From NCBI GenBank assembly GCA_947573445.1, contig CANPFR010000005.1:53859-117858 (forward strand): a DNA stretch of 64,000 bases, given 5' to 3'. This stretch comes from an uncultured Clostridia bacterium (GTDB lineage: Bacteria; Bacillota; Clostridia; TANB77; CAG-508). How positions within the stretch are numbered: position 1 is the stretch's first letter; each line of letters begins with the position of its first letter. The position numbers and the translations under genes were made by a program. Below are positions 54,301 through 63,644 of this stretch, piece by piece. The notes under the pieces were generated by a model that was given only the letters and a program-made list of their open reading frames with translations, did not search any database and was not told the DNA's origin.

Positions 54301-56712
54301 TTATCTTTCTATTGTACTAGCTGCTTTGGAAAATTGTTTTAGTTTTTCTAAAGCCAAATAATTAATTGAACCATTTGGGAAATTACCATTTCTGTCTTTT
54401 TTACCAGCTGGTACGCCTGTTAAGATTTCGATTCCTTCTTCAATATCTTTCACAGCATAAATGTGAAATTTTCCGTGTTTTACAGAATCTATAATATCAT
54501 CTGATAAATGCAAATTTCTAACATTTTGCTTTGGAATAATAACCCCTTGCTCTCCATTAAAACCACGCATTTTACAAATTTGATAAAATCCTTCAATTTT
54601 TTCATTCACACCACCAATTGGCTGAATTTCCCCTTTTTGATTCACTGAACCAGTAACAGCAATGGATTGATTGATTGGAACACCAGACAAACTCGACAAA
54701 ATTGCATATGCTTCTGTACTAGAAGCACTGTCTCCATCCACACCACCATATAACTGTTCAAAACAAATGTTTCCTGTTAACGATAATGGTGCTTTTTGTG
54801 CAAATTGTTCACCCAAATAACCTGACAAAATCAAAACTCCTTTTGAATGTGAAGAGCCTGACATTTCTACTTCTCTTTCAATATTCACAATCCCACTTTT
54901 TCCAACATATGTGGTCGCTGTAATTTTGGCTGGTTTACCAAAGGAGTAATCTCCAATTGTCATAACTGTTAAACCATTGATTTGTCCAATTTTATAACCG
55001 TTTGTTTCAATCAATAAAGTCTCTTCTTGAATCATTTGGAGATATTTCGCATCGTATTTTTTTATACGATTCACACGTTCATCCAGTGCTTTTTGAATGT
55101 GCTCTTTGGTGACAATTTTAGATCTGGAAATTTTTGCCCAAGTAGATGCTTCTCCAATAATTTCACCGATTTCGCTAAATTGGGTAGATATTTTATCTTT
55201 GTCACCTGAAATCTTGGAAGCAAATTCAACTACTTTCGCAACCGCTTCTTTGTCCAAACTTAATAAATCTTCTTGGTCACAAAAACTTTTAACAAACTTG
55301 GATAGTTTAATCATATTTTCAGTTGTTCTTGGTGCAGATTCTTCAAATTCTACTTTGATTTTGAATAACTTTTTAAAATCATCATCCATATTTAGTAATG
55401 TATGATACATCGCAGAATTTCCAACCAACAATACTTTCAAATCAAGTGGAATTGGTTTTGGCTTTAACGAAATCAAAACCATAGAATTACGTTGCTCTGC
55501 TACATTTTCAATGGCTAATTCTTTGACTCTTAACGCCTTTTTCAATGCTTCATAACAAGCTGGATTGCTAAGCAAATCTTTGATTTGAAAAATGATGTAT
55601 CCTCCATTTGCCTCATGCAACAAGCCTGGCTTTAGCATCATATAATCTGTTTTCAACATGCCATAATGGTTCTCATATTCCAATCTTCCGAAAATATTGT
55701 TATACGAATAGTTGGTATCCATAATAACTGGTGCACCTTCTAATTTACTATTATCAATAAATAAATTAACACGATAATTAAGCCAAGGTTCTCTTGCCTC
55801 TTTTCTTTGGGCTGGATTTGGTTGCTCTGTTGCTTGTTTTCCTGCATCTTCTGATGCTAGAAAACAGTCAATGTTTTTGAGAATATCTTTTTTAACACCA
55901 TCTAGATATGTGCTGATTTTTTTGTTTCTTTTATAATTAGACTTTAACGCATTGATTTGCATATTGACTGTCATCAAAGCGACATTTGACTGCCAACTCT
56001 CGATTTTTTTATCGGATTCTCTTTCGATGCTTTTAATATCTGCCAAAGCAGTAAAAATCATTTCTTGAACCTCTGATGATTTTTCCTCATATTGAATTTT
56101 TACATCTTGTGGCAATTTTTCAAATTCCTCTTCTGCAATCGTTTTCCCTTCATAAATTGGCATCATATAAATCCCATTTTCTGTGGATTTGATTTGGAAT
56201 CCTTGTTTCATCGTTTTATCATTTAATTTTTTGAGCAAATTTTCTCTTTTCAAATCAAATTCTTGTTTGATGATTTGTTTTTCTTTTTCGAATTCATCAT
56301 TATTAAAGGTTTTTTTGATATCTTTGCGAATATCTTTAACAAAACTTTCCATATTTTCTTTAAATACTTTTCCTTGCCCTGCTGGGAAAGAAATGGCTAC
56401 TGGTTCATTTGGATCCTCAAAATTATAGATATAGCACCAATCAGAAGGTGTTTTATCTTTTAGTGCTTTTTTCTCCAAATATTTTTTGGTATACATGGTT
56501 TTACCAACACCTGATGGTCCTTCTAAATACAAGTTATAGCCTTTGACATCAATGTCAACTCCAAATTGTAAAGCTTTGATCCCACGATCTTGACCATACA
56601 CTAAATCCGAAATATCTTCAATTTCCTTTGTTGTTTCAAATCCAAAAATATTTGGATTACAGATATCTTTTAACTCTTTTGGTGATAGTTCATTTCCATT
56701 ATTTCTTCTCAT
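54301..56712 (-). CDS. Lon-like ATP-dependent protease (AAA_32 type)
   Basis: The Walker A LEGPSGVGKTMYTKKYL stands near residue 60. The ATPase part is interrupted by a long helical insert (about 110-320). The C-terminal protease domain has the Ser-Lys dyad: GGVDGDSASSTEAYAILSSLSG and GVNEKIEGFYQICK. It belongs to the LonB/AAA_32 family with no Lon N-domain. 803 residues, full length. It follows tsaE-tsaB-rimI on the same strand. No in-frame CGG occurs. Confidence 0.9.
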   Translation of the reverse strand: MRRNNGNELSPKELKDICNPNIFGFETTKEIEDISDLVYGQDRGIKALQFGVDIDVKGYNLYLEGPSGVGKTMYTKKYLEKKALKDKTPSDWCYIYNFEDPNEPVAISFPAGQGKVFKENMESFVKDIRKDIKKTFNNDEFEKEKQIIKQEFDLKRENLLKKLNDKTMKQGFQIKSTENGIYMMPIYEGKTIAEEEFEKLPQDVKIQYEEKSSEVQEMIFTALADIKSIERESDKKIESWQSNVALMTVNMQINALKSNYKRNKKISTYLDGVKKDILKNIDCFLASEDAGKQATEQPNPAQRKEAREPWLNYRVNLFIDNSKLEGAPVIMDTNYSYNNIFGRLEYENHYGMLKTDYMMLKPGLLHEANGGYIIFQIKDLLSNPACYEALKKALRVKELAIENVAEQRNSMVLISLKPKPIPLDLKVLLVGNSAMYHTLLNMDDDFKKLFKIKVEFEESAPRTTENMIKLSKFVKSFCDQEDLLSLDKEAVAKVVEFASKISGDKDKISTQFSEIGEIIGEASTWAKISRSKIVTKEHIQKALDERVNRIKKYDAKYLQMIQEETLLIETNGYKIGQINGLTVMTIGDYSFGKPAKITATTYVGKSGIVNIEREVEMSGSSHSKGVLILSGYLGEQFAQKAPLSLTGNICFEQLYGGVDGDSASSTEAYAILSSLSGVPINQSIAVTGSVNQKGEIQPIGGVNEKIEGFYQICKMRGFNGEQGVIIPKQNVRNLHLSDDIIDSVKHGKFHIYAVKDIEEGIEILTGVPAGKKDRNGNFPNGSINYLALEKLKQFSKAASTIER

Positions 56713-56771
56713 TTGTATTCCCCCATATTTTGTTTTATTTATATTTTATATCAAAGAAAAAAATTTTTCAA

Positions 56772-57230
56772 TCATTTTTGCAAATTATTTACATTTTTTG
56801 ACATAAGAATTGCATTTTGATTACCAGGATAATAATTTTTGCGACATCCGATTTTAAAGAAACCTGCCTTTTCATAGAGTTTTCTTGCTACCAAATTGGA
56901 TTCCTTTACTTCTAACATAATTTCTTTGATATTCTTATTTTCTGCAATTTCAATTATTTTATTTAACAGAAGTGTTCCAATTCCATTTCCTCTGTTTTGT
57001 TTTTTGGTGACAAGATTCATGATTTCCATTGTTTTATCTAAAAACATCATTCCTGCAAAACCAACAATTTGTTGATCTTTTTGTTTGGCAACAAGATACA
57101 TTTTATTTTCTCCTCTGAGTTCCGATTCCAAAATAGAAGGTGACCAAAAATCATCAAATTCTAATGTGAGAGAATCCTTGATTTGTTCATAATCTTTTCT
57201 TGTCATTTTCAAAATTTTCAGATTTTCCAT
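56772..57230 (-). CDS. rimI: Ribosomal-protein-alanine N-acetyltransferase
   Basis: GNAT fold: QIVGFAGMMFLDKTMEIMNLVTKKQNRGNGIGTLLLNKIIEIAENKNIKEIMLEVKESNLVARKLYEKAGFFKIG, with the acetyl-CoA loop QNRGNGIG and the Y-K pair at the end. RimI acetylates the N-terminus of ribosomal protein S18. It lies 11 bp after tsaB, the common arrangement. Confidence 0.9.
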   Translation of the reverse strand: MENLKILKMTRKDYEQIKDSLTLEFDDFWSPSILESELRGENKMYLVAKQKDQQIVGFAGMMFLDKTMEIMNLVTKKQNRGNGIGTLLLNKIIEIAENKNIKEIMLEVKESNLVARKLYEKAGFFKIGCRKNYYPGNQNAILMSKNVNNLQK

Positions 57231-57241
57231 AAATCTTATCC

Positions 57242-57910
57242 CTACTTTTTCTTCATTCTTTCTGCTTGCGATTTGCGTAGATAAAGTGGCACAATTGTAT
57301 CTGGTTTTTGCACATCATTTTGTAAAAATTTTTGATAAGCAATTTGACCACCAAAAGATGCTCTTTGTTCATTTTCCATAGAAAATTGAACATTTTTTAA
57401 ACCTTGTTTCAATTTTTCTTGATGTAAAACAGCTCCATCCCCTAAACAAACTAAATCTTCATACGATTCCAAAACAGATATTACTTGTTTGATATCATCT
57501 GCCAAAAAATCCTGTTTTGGTTGGTATTTTTCATCAAAAATACCACAATAAACTTGGTCGTTTCGCGCATCAATTAAAGCAACTTTTGTTTTTGGAGAAA
57601 CATCCATTTTCGCTAAAATTTCCAATGAAGTAACCCCAACAACAGGAATCCCACACACTTCTGCCATCGCTTTTACACTCGCAACTCCAATGCGAATTCC
57701 TGTAAAAGAGCCTGGTCCTACACAACAAGCAATCAGTTCAATGTCAGCCAATGTAAGATTATTTTGAGACAAAATTTCCGCTACCATTGGCATTAAATTT
57801 TCAGAATGTGTTTTGCCATCATCTAAATTTATTTCTGCCATTACTTTGTCATTCTCTAAAATAGCTGTACTACATATTTTACTAGATGTATCGATGGATA
57901 AAATTTTCAT
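57242..57910 (-). CDS. tsaB: tRNA t6A modification protein TsaB
   Basis: An ASKHA-fold protein: ILSIDTSSKICSTAIL, DDGKTHSENLMPMVAEIL, CCVGPGSFTGIRIGVASVKAMAEVCGIPVVGVTSLE, ALIDARNDQVYCGIF. It works with TsaC, TsaD and TsaE to make t6A37 in ANN-reading tRNAs. Length 222 is normal. Confidence 0.93.
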   Translation of the reverse strand: MKILSIDTSSKICSTAILENDKVMAEINLDDGKTHSENLMPMVAEILSQNNLTLADIELIACCVGPGSFTGIRIGVASVKAMAEVCGIPVVGVTSLEILAKMDVSPKTKVALIDARNDQVYCGIFDEKYQPKQDFLADDIKQVISVLESYEDLVCLGDGAVLHQEKLKQGLKNVQFSMENEQRASFGGQIAYQKFLQNDVQKPDTIVPLYLRKSQAERMKKK

Positions 57911-58092
57911 AATATCTCCTTTTGGTTTATTTGGGGTTAGTATATCATAAAAAAGTAGAAAAGTCCATCCAATTAAAACATAATTATCACTCCTAATATA
58001 TCATTGTTTCTAATTATAACCATGTAATATAAAATTGCTCCTTTTCTTAAAAAAAGATTATATCACACATCGTTATAACACTGGTAGTTTCT

Positions 58093-58515
58093 CTAAATTT
58101 GTTCAATCGTCAAAATTCGTTTGTTATCATCCTTTAATTCTCTGGAAAAAGAAATCTTCGTATATTGGGGAGGCAAAATATCTGCTATCATTTCCCCCCA
58201 TTCAATGATGCTTACTCCTTTTTCAAAATATTCCTCTCCACCAATGGCCAAGAATTCATCACTTCCTTCTAAACGATAAACATCAAAATGATAAATGGGA
58301 AATTGCGGAGTTTGGTATTCGTTTACAATCGTAAAAGTTGGACTGGAAATTTCATTTTGCAACCCAAAAAAAGTCAAAATCCCTTCCGTTAACTTCGTTT
58401 TACCAGATCCTAATTCACCTGTTAAAACAATCACATCCCCCATTTTTAATTGTGCCCCTATTTTTTTTCCCAATTCAATTGTTTCTGTTTCTCCATTCAA
58501 CACTACTTTTTGCAT
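58093..58515 (-). CDS. tsaE: tRNA t6A modification ATPase TsaE
   Basis: P-loop VLTGELGSGKTKLTEGIL, SSPTFTIVNEYQTPQFPIYHFDVYRL, then FEKGVSIIEWGEMI. It is a 140-residue ATPase of the t6A complex. A 180-bp gap containing a short spacer separates it from tsaB, so tsaB may have its own promoter. Confidence 0.93.
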   Translation of the reverse strand: MQKVVLNGETETIELGKKIGAQLKMGDVIVLTGELGSGKTKLTEGILTFFGLQNEISSPTFTIVNEYQTPQFPIYHFDVYRLEGSDEFLAIGGEEYFEKGVSIIEWGEMIADILPPQYTKISFSRELKDDNKRILTIEQI

Positions 58516-58526
58516 CTTTTTACCTC

Positions 58527-58739
58527 TTAAAAACTAAAATTAGGGCAATTTTTACAAATTTCTTGCCAATTTTCCTTTTCTTTGAATTTCCCAATCATCG
58601 TTTTCTCATCCATAAATCCTGATACAATCATAGCATTTTCTAGACAATTGCTCTCTTCAATTTTAAAATCAACCAATGGACACATTACACCGTTCGTCCC
58701 ACTGGTTGGATTGACATCATTTTTGAATTCTAACCCCAT
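58527..58739 (-). CDS. Hypothetical protein with Cys motifs, 70 aa
   Basis: GLEFKNDVNPTSGTNGVMCPLVDFKIEESNCLENAMIVSGFMDEKTMIGKFKEKENWQEICKNCPNFSF: the final CKNCP and other Cys residues suggest metal binding. It sits 12 bp upstream of tsaE and is probably in its operon. Family unknown. Confidence 0.55.
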   Translation of the reverse strand: MGLEFKNDVNPTSGTNGVMCPLVDFKIEESNCLENAMIVSGFMDEKTMIGKFKEKENWQEICKNCPNFSF

Positions 58740-58840
58740 TTTTTAGCTCCTTTTTTCTATTTTGTTTGTTATTTTATCATAAATTCTAAAAATAAGCAAT
58801 CTTTTCTACTTTTTGTGCAAAGATTTTTCTAAGAAAACGT

Positions 58841-59085
58841 CAAGAAGGCCTCTAGAATCCATTTGAAAGCATTTTTCTTTGTTTTGATGTTTTATGTCTA
58901 CTTCTTCAATTAGGAGGCCTTCTTGGCAATTCTAGTGCCTTTCCAAAAAATCATTTCTTTGATACCATCCCTTTTTATACCCCTAAAAAGCCCTAGAAGG
59001 CATCAAAATCGCTCTATTTTGATTTTTTAGTCATTTTGTTCTAATTATTTTAAAAAATGGCTTAAATTTAGAATTTTAGTAATTC
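58841..59085. repeat. Diverged interspersed repeat, copy B
   Basis: Homologous to 11060-11306. In addition CAAGAAGGCCTC (58841-58852) and its exact reverse complement (58914-58925) form a 12-bp inverted repeat 61 nt apart. The whole 58740-59188 stretch has no gene. Confidence 0.6.
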
Positions 59086-59188
59086 TACCTTAGCTGATTC
59101 TCAATTTTGTTTTTCTTTTTCTACCTTTTTGGCAAAATAAACCACCTTCTTTCAAAACTTCTAGAAGGTGATTATGGTTTCAATCAAC

Positions 59189-59596
59189 TTAAAAATCCAA
59201 CATTTCTTGATAAACAATCCTAATATCTTTTACCTCTTTATATTTATTTTCCATTGGGCACATGCCAGTGTTATCTTGATTTTTAATAAAAGCAACTACT
59301 TTTGAAAACGTATAGGAAACCCCATGTTCCTCCAAAACTGGAATCGCATATTGGCTGATAACATCTGCATAAATTTCCTTAACACCTGCAACTGTTAAAA
59401 TAGAGGCTGCTACTTTCCCAATTACTTTGTCAGCTACAATAGCCCCTTGTAAGGCTTGCGGATTTTCCTTGAGAATTTGTTTGATATCTTTGATTCTATT
59501 TTGGTAATATGCTTGAATGTCTCCATTTTCATAAGCAACCACCAAAGATGCTTGTTTTTGATGCAATCTTTCTTTGATTTCCTCTATTTTAGTCAT
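59189..59596 (-). CDS. DUF1893 protein
   Basis: 135 residues: KQASLVVAYENGDIQAYYQNRIKDIKQILKENPQALQGAIVADKVIGKVAASILTVAGVKEIYADVISQYAIPVLEEHGVSYTFSKVVAFIKNQD, the DUF1893 pattern. The fold resembles cytidine deaminases, without known activity. It overlaps the S-component gene by 8 bp, so both act together. Confidence 0.8.
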   Translation of the reverse strand: MTKIEEIKERLHQKQASLVVAYENGDIQAYYQNRIKDIKQILKENPQALQGAIVADKVIGKVAASILTVAGVKEIYADVISQYAIPVLEEHGVSYTFSKVVAFIKNQDNTGMCPMENKYKEVKDIRIVYQEMLDF

Positions 59597-60152
59597 CTAA
59601 ATGAATTCCTTTCTGGATGATGTGAGCAACCCCTGGTACACAAACCAATTGAATAACAATTCCTGGCAATCCTATTTCAATACTTTGCAAAACAGATATT
59701 CCATATGTTGGTAAACCAAAACCATAGACTGCCACAAATAACACACCAGCATACAAAACTCTCCCCAAAACAATCGTCCCAATCAGTGCTACATAAGTCG
59801 AAAACTTTTTATTAAAAATACTTAACAAAATAACATAAATTACAAGTTCCATCAACATATAAGGTAAACGTGCCAAAGTAGGCATTCCTGTCAACAAATA
59901 ACTAGCCATAACAGAACTTCCTGCAACAATGCTTCCACTTAAAAGTCCAAATACAAGTGTAGCAATCAAAACAGCAATATGCATCGGCAAAAAGGTTGCT
60001 CCTGCTGAATCTCCTGCTAATAGATGAAAAATTCTTGGTAAGGCAATTCCAATACCACTTAATAAAAGCGTTCCCATTCCATATTTTACCTTTTGGTTGG
60101 TAAATACCTCCATCCAATTTCTTTCTTTTTTCATGGTTTTTACTTTTTCCAT
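59589..60152 (-). CDS. ECF transporter S component
   Basis: Five to six membrane segments (YGMGTLLLSGIGIALPRIFHLL, HIAVLIATLVFGLLSGSIVAG, LPYMLMELVIYVILLSIF, VALIGTIVLGRVLYAGVLFVAVY, GLPGIVIQLVCVPGVAHII) fit substrate-binding S components. The substrate cannot be read. The partner is DUF1893; the energising AAT module is not in the window. Confidence 0.75.
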   Translation of the reverse strand: MEKVKTMKKERNWMEVFTNQKVKYGMGTLLLSGIGIALPRIFHLLAGDSAGATFLPMHIAVLIATLVFGLLSGSIVAGSSVMASYLLTGMPTLARLPYMLMELVIYVILLSIFNKKFSTYVALIGTIVLGRVLYAGVLFVAVYGFGLPTYGISVLQSIEIGLPGIVIQLVCVPGVAHIIQKGIHLDD

Positions 60153-60233
60153 TTTTTCATTCCCCCTTTTCCTCTTCTTGTTATATCATTTTTCCTATAC
60201 GATAAGTCAAGTGTTTTTGGAAATTTTTTTATT

Positions 60234-62702
60234 TCAATCTTCTCGTAAAGGTTTTTGTTGCTCTGATTTTTCAACATCATTGGTTGTTTTGAGCATTTGA
60301 GCTGTGATATTTTGTATGTCTCCAGAAGTAACCGTCTTTTTGCTTCGATCAATTATGGTTTTTAGCAAATTCGATTTTTGTGAAATTTCTTTTCCAATTC
60401 CCTTTGGCTCAAAAGACGTCAAATAAGATAACTGAATTCCATGATCAGCAAGCAATTGTTTGGCAATTCTTTCTTGATTTTTCATTCTCAATCCTTGTGG
60501 TGCATGGGCATCCATTCCAACTAATACTTGGCATCCTTTTTCTTCAGCCACTTTCCAAAATGCTGGAACTGGATAAGCATAAGTTCCATCTTTCATTGGC
60601 AATTTTTTTTCATTTTCAATAGCTGCAATCGAAGCCAAATTAACTTCCAAAGGAATTTGATATTGACTAGCTGTTTCACAAATCATTTCGGTTGCTTTTT
60701 TGACATTTTGAGCATAAATTTCTCTTTCTTCTTCTGGAATCTTATCGCGATGTTCCAAAAACAAATCTGGATGTGCTACATATGCAAATTTACCACTTTT
60801 AATGGCTTCTACAACAGTTAAGGCATAATCAATTGGATATTGAGCAGATTGCTTATCAGAAAGTTCTAGTGGTATTTTCATGTGGCCTTCTGCATCTCTT
60901 GCTAGTGCGGAGTGTTGCCCTAATATCATATAATCTAAATGAGGCTCTGTTTTTTCTCTAAATTGTTTAATCGTAGGTTCTGTTTCTCCTTCATCTGTAA
61001 AATAGTCTGATTCTAAACCAATTTTTAACTCAATCTTTCCTTGGTATTCCTCTTTTCTCTTTTTCAATTCTGGTATATATGTTTCAAAAAAATCGTTCAA
61101 ACTCATTTCATGATGTGGATCCCATTTTCCCATCACATTTGGCATATGATCGGAAAATCCTACTATTTTCAAGTTTCCTTCTATCGCTTTTTCAATGTAT
61201 TCCTTGATGTTTCCTTCCGCATGACCACACAAAGCTGTATGCGTATGATAATTAAAAGATTGCAGATCAATTTCAGGTAATGCATCAATATCTTTTTCTT
61301 GGAAATTTTCATCTAACAAAGAGGCATATACATCATGTCCACATTTCTCATTCATGAAAGAGCATTGGTCTGATTGAGACCATAGGGTAACAGCAGAAAT
61401 CCTACCCTTTTGTGCCAATTCTGCAATTTTTTTAAAAAGCGTTTGTTGTTTTACGATTTCCTCTTTCGAAAAAGGATTGGGACCTACTCTTGCACAATCT
61501 AACTCTGTAACTTCAATCGGAAGTCCAATTTGTTCTTCTAAGTCTTTTATGGCGTTTTCGATTTCTTCCTTTGAATCAGCTGTTGATAAATGAGCCTCGA
61601 GCCCAATATTATCGATTAGCGTTTCATTCTGACCTAGTTTTCCTTCTGTTTGATAACGTTTTTCAATCTTACGAATGGTTTGTATGATTTTTATCATTTC
61701 CTTTCTTTTTTGAGGTTCTACCCAATTCATATCATTGTAAGTAAATTTGGTATTTGGCATATTTTTTCTGGCAAGTAAAGCCATTTGACACAAATCTTCT
61801 GTGGTAAGGTATTTTTGCCACCCCTGCTTGCGTGGATGATAAGAATTTTCTTCCTCAAAACCTGGCTCCCCCATAACGGGATCGTAAATGAGTTCATTAA
61901 AAATATCAACTGTATCAATACGGTCTGCGTATTTCGAGCTAATATCTTGTACATAATCGAGCAAACTTTTCTTTAGCATAGCTTCTTTTTCCTTTTCCGA
62001 AATCTGACCAGCCTTTACTTGATTATTCAAGTGACCTTCTAATACTTTAGGAAAATCGCAATACATCATAAAAGTGTTAATTTTAGATTTCATACCATGT
62101 TTTTCGGCAAATTGAACCATTTTTTCAAGCCTTTGTGGAGCATAAGTTTGACCATCAATGCCTACATACGAAGAATATTTTCCTGCATTATCAATTGTGA
62201 TTCTTTGGTAGGTATTTCCATTTTCAAACATATGATTATAGAGATTTCTGACTTGTTTTGGGGTTAAATCTAAAATCCCCTCTTTTGCTTGAAAATCAAT
62301 ATTTTTCATATTTAATAATATATCCTGATGAATGTTTTCACATTCTTTTTTATCCCAACCAAATTTGCTTAAATAGGAAAGCATAAAGGCTTGATCACAC
62401 ACTTTTAGTGTCAATGCTTGGTCAAAATAATATTGTTTTAACTCCTCTTTTGGGGCATCTGGGATGAGTTTAGAAGACTCAATTGCATTATTTATGACAA
62501 ATTGATATTTTGCCTCCATTCCTCTCTTACAAACTTCTTGATAAGTTTCTACTTTGTTCTTTAAATTTTGAATATATTGTTGAATTTTTTGGTTTTGTTC
62601 TTGTGTTTGAATTGGTTCATCCAAAATGGATAGTAAATCAACCAATTGGGAATTGAGGGTAATTCCCTTTTCACAATCTATATTTTGTAATAATTTTCCC
62701 AT
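60234..62702 (-). CDS. GH10 xylanase domain fused to PHP phosphoesterase
   Basis: After a helical N-terminus, a GH10 barrel covers residues about 120-465: DIFNELI (acid/base Glu), IEVTELD (nucleophile Glu) and AVTLWSQSD. Residues about 480-755 form a PHP domain of histidinol-phosphatase type: NYHTHTALCGHAEGNI, GFSDH, GLESDYF, LGQHS, YVAHPDL, EVNLASI and GMDAHAP. A polar helical tail follows. No signal peptide, so it is probably cytoplasmic. The start at 62702 has AAAGGAG. Such a fusion is unfamiliar to me; it may release and process a phosphorylated or acylated xylo-oligosaccharide. Confidence 0.85.
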   Translation of the reverse strand: MGKLLQNIDCEKGITLNSQLVDLLSILDEPIQTQEQNQKIQQYIQNLKNKVETYQEVCKRGMEAKYQFVINNAIESSKLIPDAPKEELKQYYFDQALTLKVCDQAFMLSYLSKFGWDKKECENIHQDILLNMKNIDFQAKEGILDLTPKQVRNLYNHMFENGNTYQRITIDNAGKYSSYVGIDGQTYAPQRLEKMVQFAEKHGMKSKINTFMMYCDFPKVLEGHLNNQVKAGQISEKEKEAMLKKSLLDYVQDISSKYADRIDTVDIFNELIYDPVMGEPGFEEENSYHPRKQGWQKYLTTEDLCQMALLARKNMPNTKFTYNDMNWVEPQKRKEMIKIIQTIRKIEKRYQTEGKLGQNETLIDNIGLEAHLSTADSKEEIENAIKDLEEQIGLPIEVTELDCARVGPNPFSKEEIVKQQTLFKKIAELAQKGRISAVTLWSQSDQCSFMNEKCGHDVYASLLDENFQEKDIDALPEIDLQSFNYHTHTALCGHAEGNIKEYIEKAIEGNLKIVGFSDHMPNVMGKWDPHHEMSLNDFFETYIPELKKRKEEYQGKIELKIGLESDYFTDEGETEPTIKQFREKTEPHLDYMILGQHSALARDAEGHMKIPLELSDKQSAQYPIDYALTVVEAIKSGKFAYVAHPDLFLEHRDKIPEEEREIYAQNVKKATEMICETASQYQIPLEVNLASIAAIENEKKLPMKDGTYAYPVPAFWKVAEEKGCQVLVGMDAHAPQGLRMKNQERIAKQLLADHGIQLSYLTSFEPKGIGKEISQKSNLLKTIIDRSKKTVTSGDIQNITAQMLKTTNDVEKSEQQKPLRED

Positions 62703-62899
62703 ATATGTCTCCTTTTTCTTTGGCAAATAAATTTTTAATAACTATATTTACTTTAACATACCTTGTAGCATTTGGCAAGAAAATTCTATCAAACTTCTGA
62801 TTTTCTGGACATCTTTGTTTCAAATCCTCCTATTCTTTAGCTTAGTAGGCCTTAAATTGCCTAATTCTTGTTAGCATTTTTCAAAGCTTTCATACGCTA

Positions 62900-62941
62900 A
62901 GAAAGAGTGAATTGAAAAAATATTTCCAATTCACTCTTTCT
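62900..62941. terminator. 15-bp perfect hairpin
   Basis: AGAAAGAGTGAATTG, 12 nt, then its exact reverse complement. It lies in the 62703-63077 gap, downstream of the 63078 gene; nothing else was seen in that gap. Confidence 0.65.
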
Positions 62942-63077
62942 CAGGCCGTTTTAATTATTTTGAAATAACGATATCTTTTTTAGCTTAGTACAGTTGTTTC
63001 TTTTCCTGCTATCGATTAACATATCCATAGTATAAAATATTTTTGTATTCTAATGAAGTTTTAATAAATTACAAAAA

Positions 63078-63554
63078 TTACGGTTTCTCTTGTTCTTTTT
63101 CATTCTGCATTCTTTTTTCATATTCTTTTATAGTATGAGCTTCTATTTCTTGTGCTAATTTTATACTTGCACTTCGATTTGGTTTCTTTTCTAATTTACT
63201 TATTTGGTGTGTAATTTCTATTAAATGATTAAAATCCAAATTTTGATTTTTACATACTTTATTAATTCTATTATTAAATTCATTACCACCAATTTTGCCC
63301 TCTCTAAAATCACATTCAGCCATACCAAGTAGTTCCTTTATACTATAATAATAACCCATTGACATATCCATCGAAATCTTTTTGCCTTCCACTTCTTGTT
63401 GTCTTATTTCTAATATAAAACTTTGTACTTTTTCTGCATCTCCCATAAGTTTTAAACAAGTATAAACATCTCTATTGAAAGCTTGTGTTCTTGGTGGTTC
63501 TGTCTCTGTTAAATCAACTTTTATTCTTTCTGAAAAATCATTTTCGTTTGACAT
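63078..63554 (-). CDS. Hypothetical soluble protein, 158 aa
   Basis: Helical and charged (NENDFSERIKVDLTETEPPRTQAFNRDVYTCLKLMGDAEKVQSFILEIRQQEVEGKKISMDMSMGYYYSIKELLGMAECDF, INKVCKNQNLDFNHLIEITHQISKLEKKPNRSASIKLAQEIEAHT). Family not recognised. GGAGG precedes the ATG and is directly preceded by a palindrome. Confidence 0.6.
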   Translation of the reverse strand: MSNENDFSERIKVDLTETEPPRTQAFNRDVYTCLKLMGDAEKVQSFILEIRQQEVEGKKISMDMSMGYYYSIKELLGMAECDFREGKIGGNEFNNRINKVCKNQNLDFNHLIEITHQISKLEKKPNRSASIKLAQEIEAHTIKEYEKRMQNEKEQEKP

Positions 63555-63564
63555 ATTTTTACCT

Positions 63565-63594
63565 CCATACTATAATGATATAATTATAGTATGG
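63565..63594. promoter_or_regulatory. Palindrome at promoter/ribosome site of the 63554 gene
   Basis: CCATACTATAAT, 6 nt, ATTATAGTATGG, perfect. It abuts GGAGG on the minus strand and includes a TATAAT-like element, so it may be an operator or a hairpin that masks the ribosome site. Confidence 0.5.
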
Positions 63595-63644
63595 AAATAA
63601 AAATAATATTTTATTCAAAATAATAAAAGCCTTTATCTCTTTAT

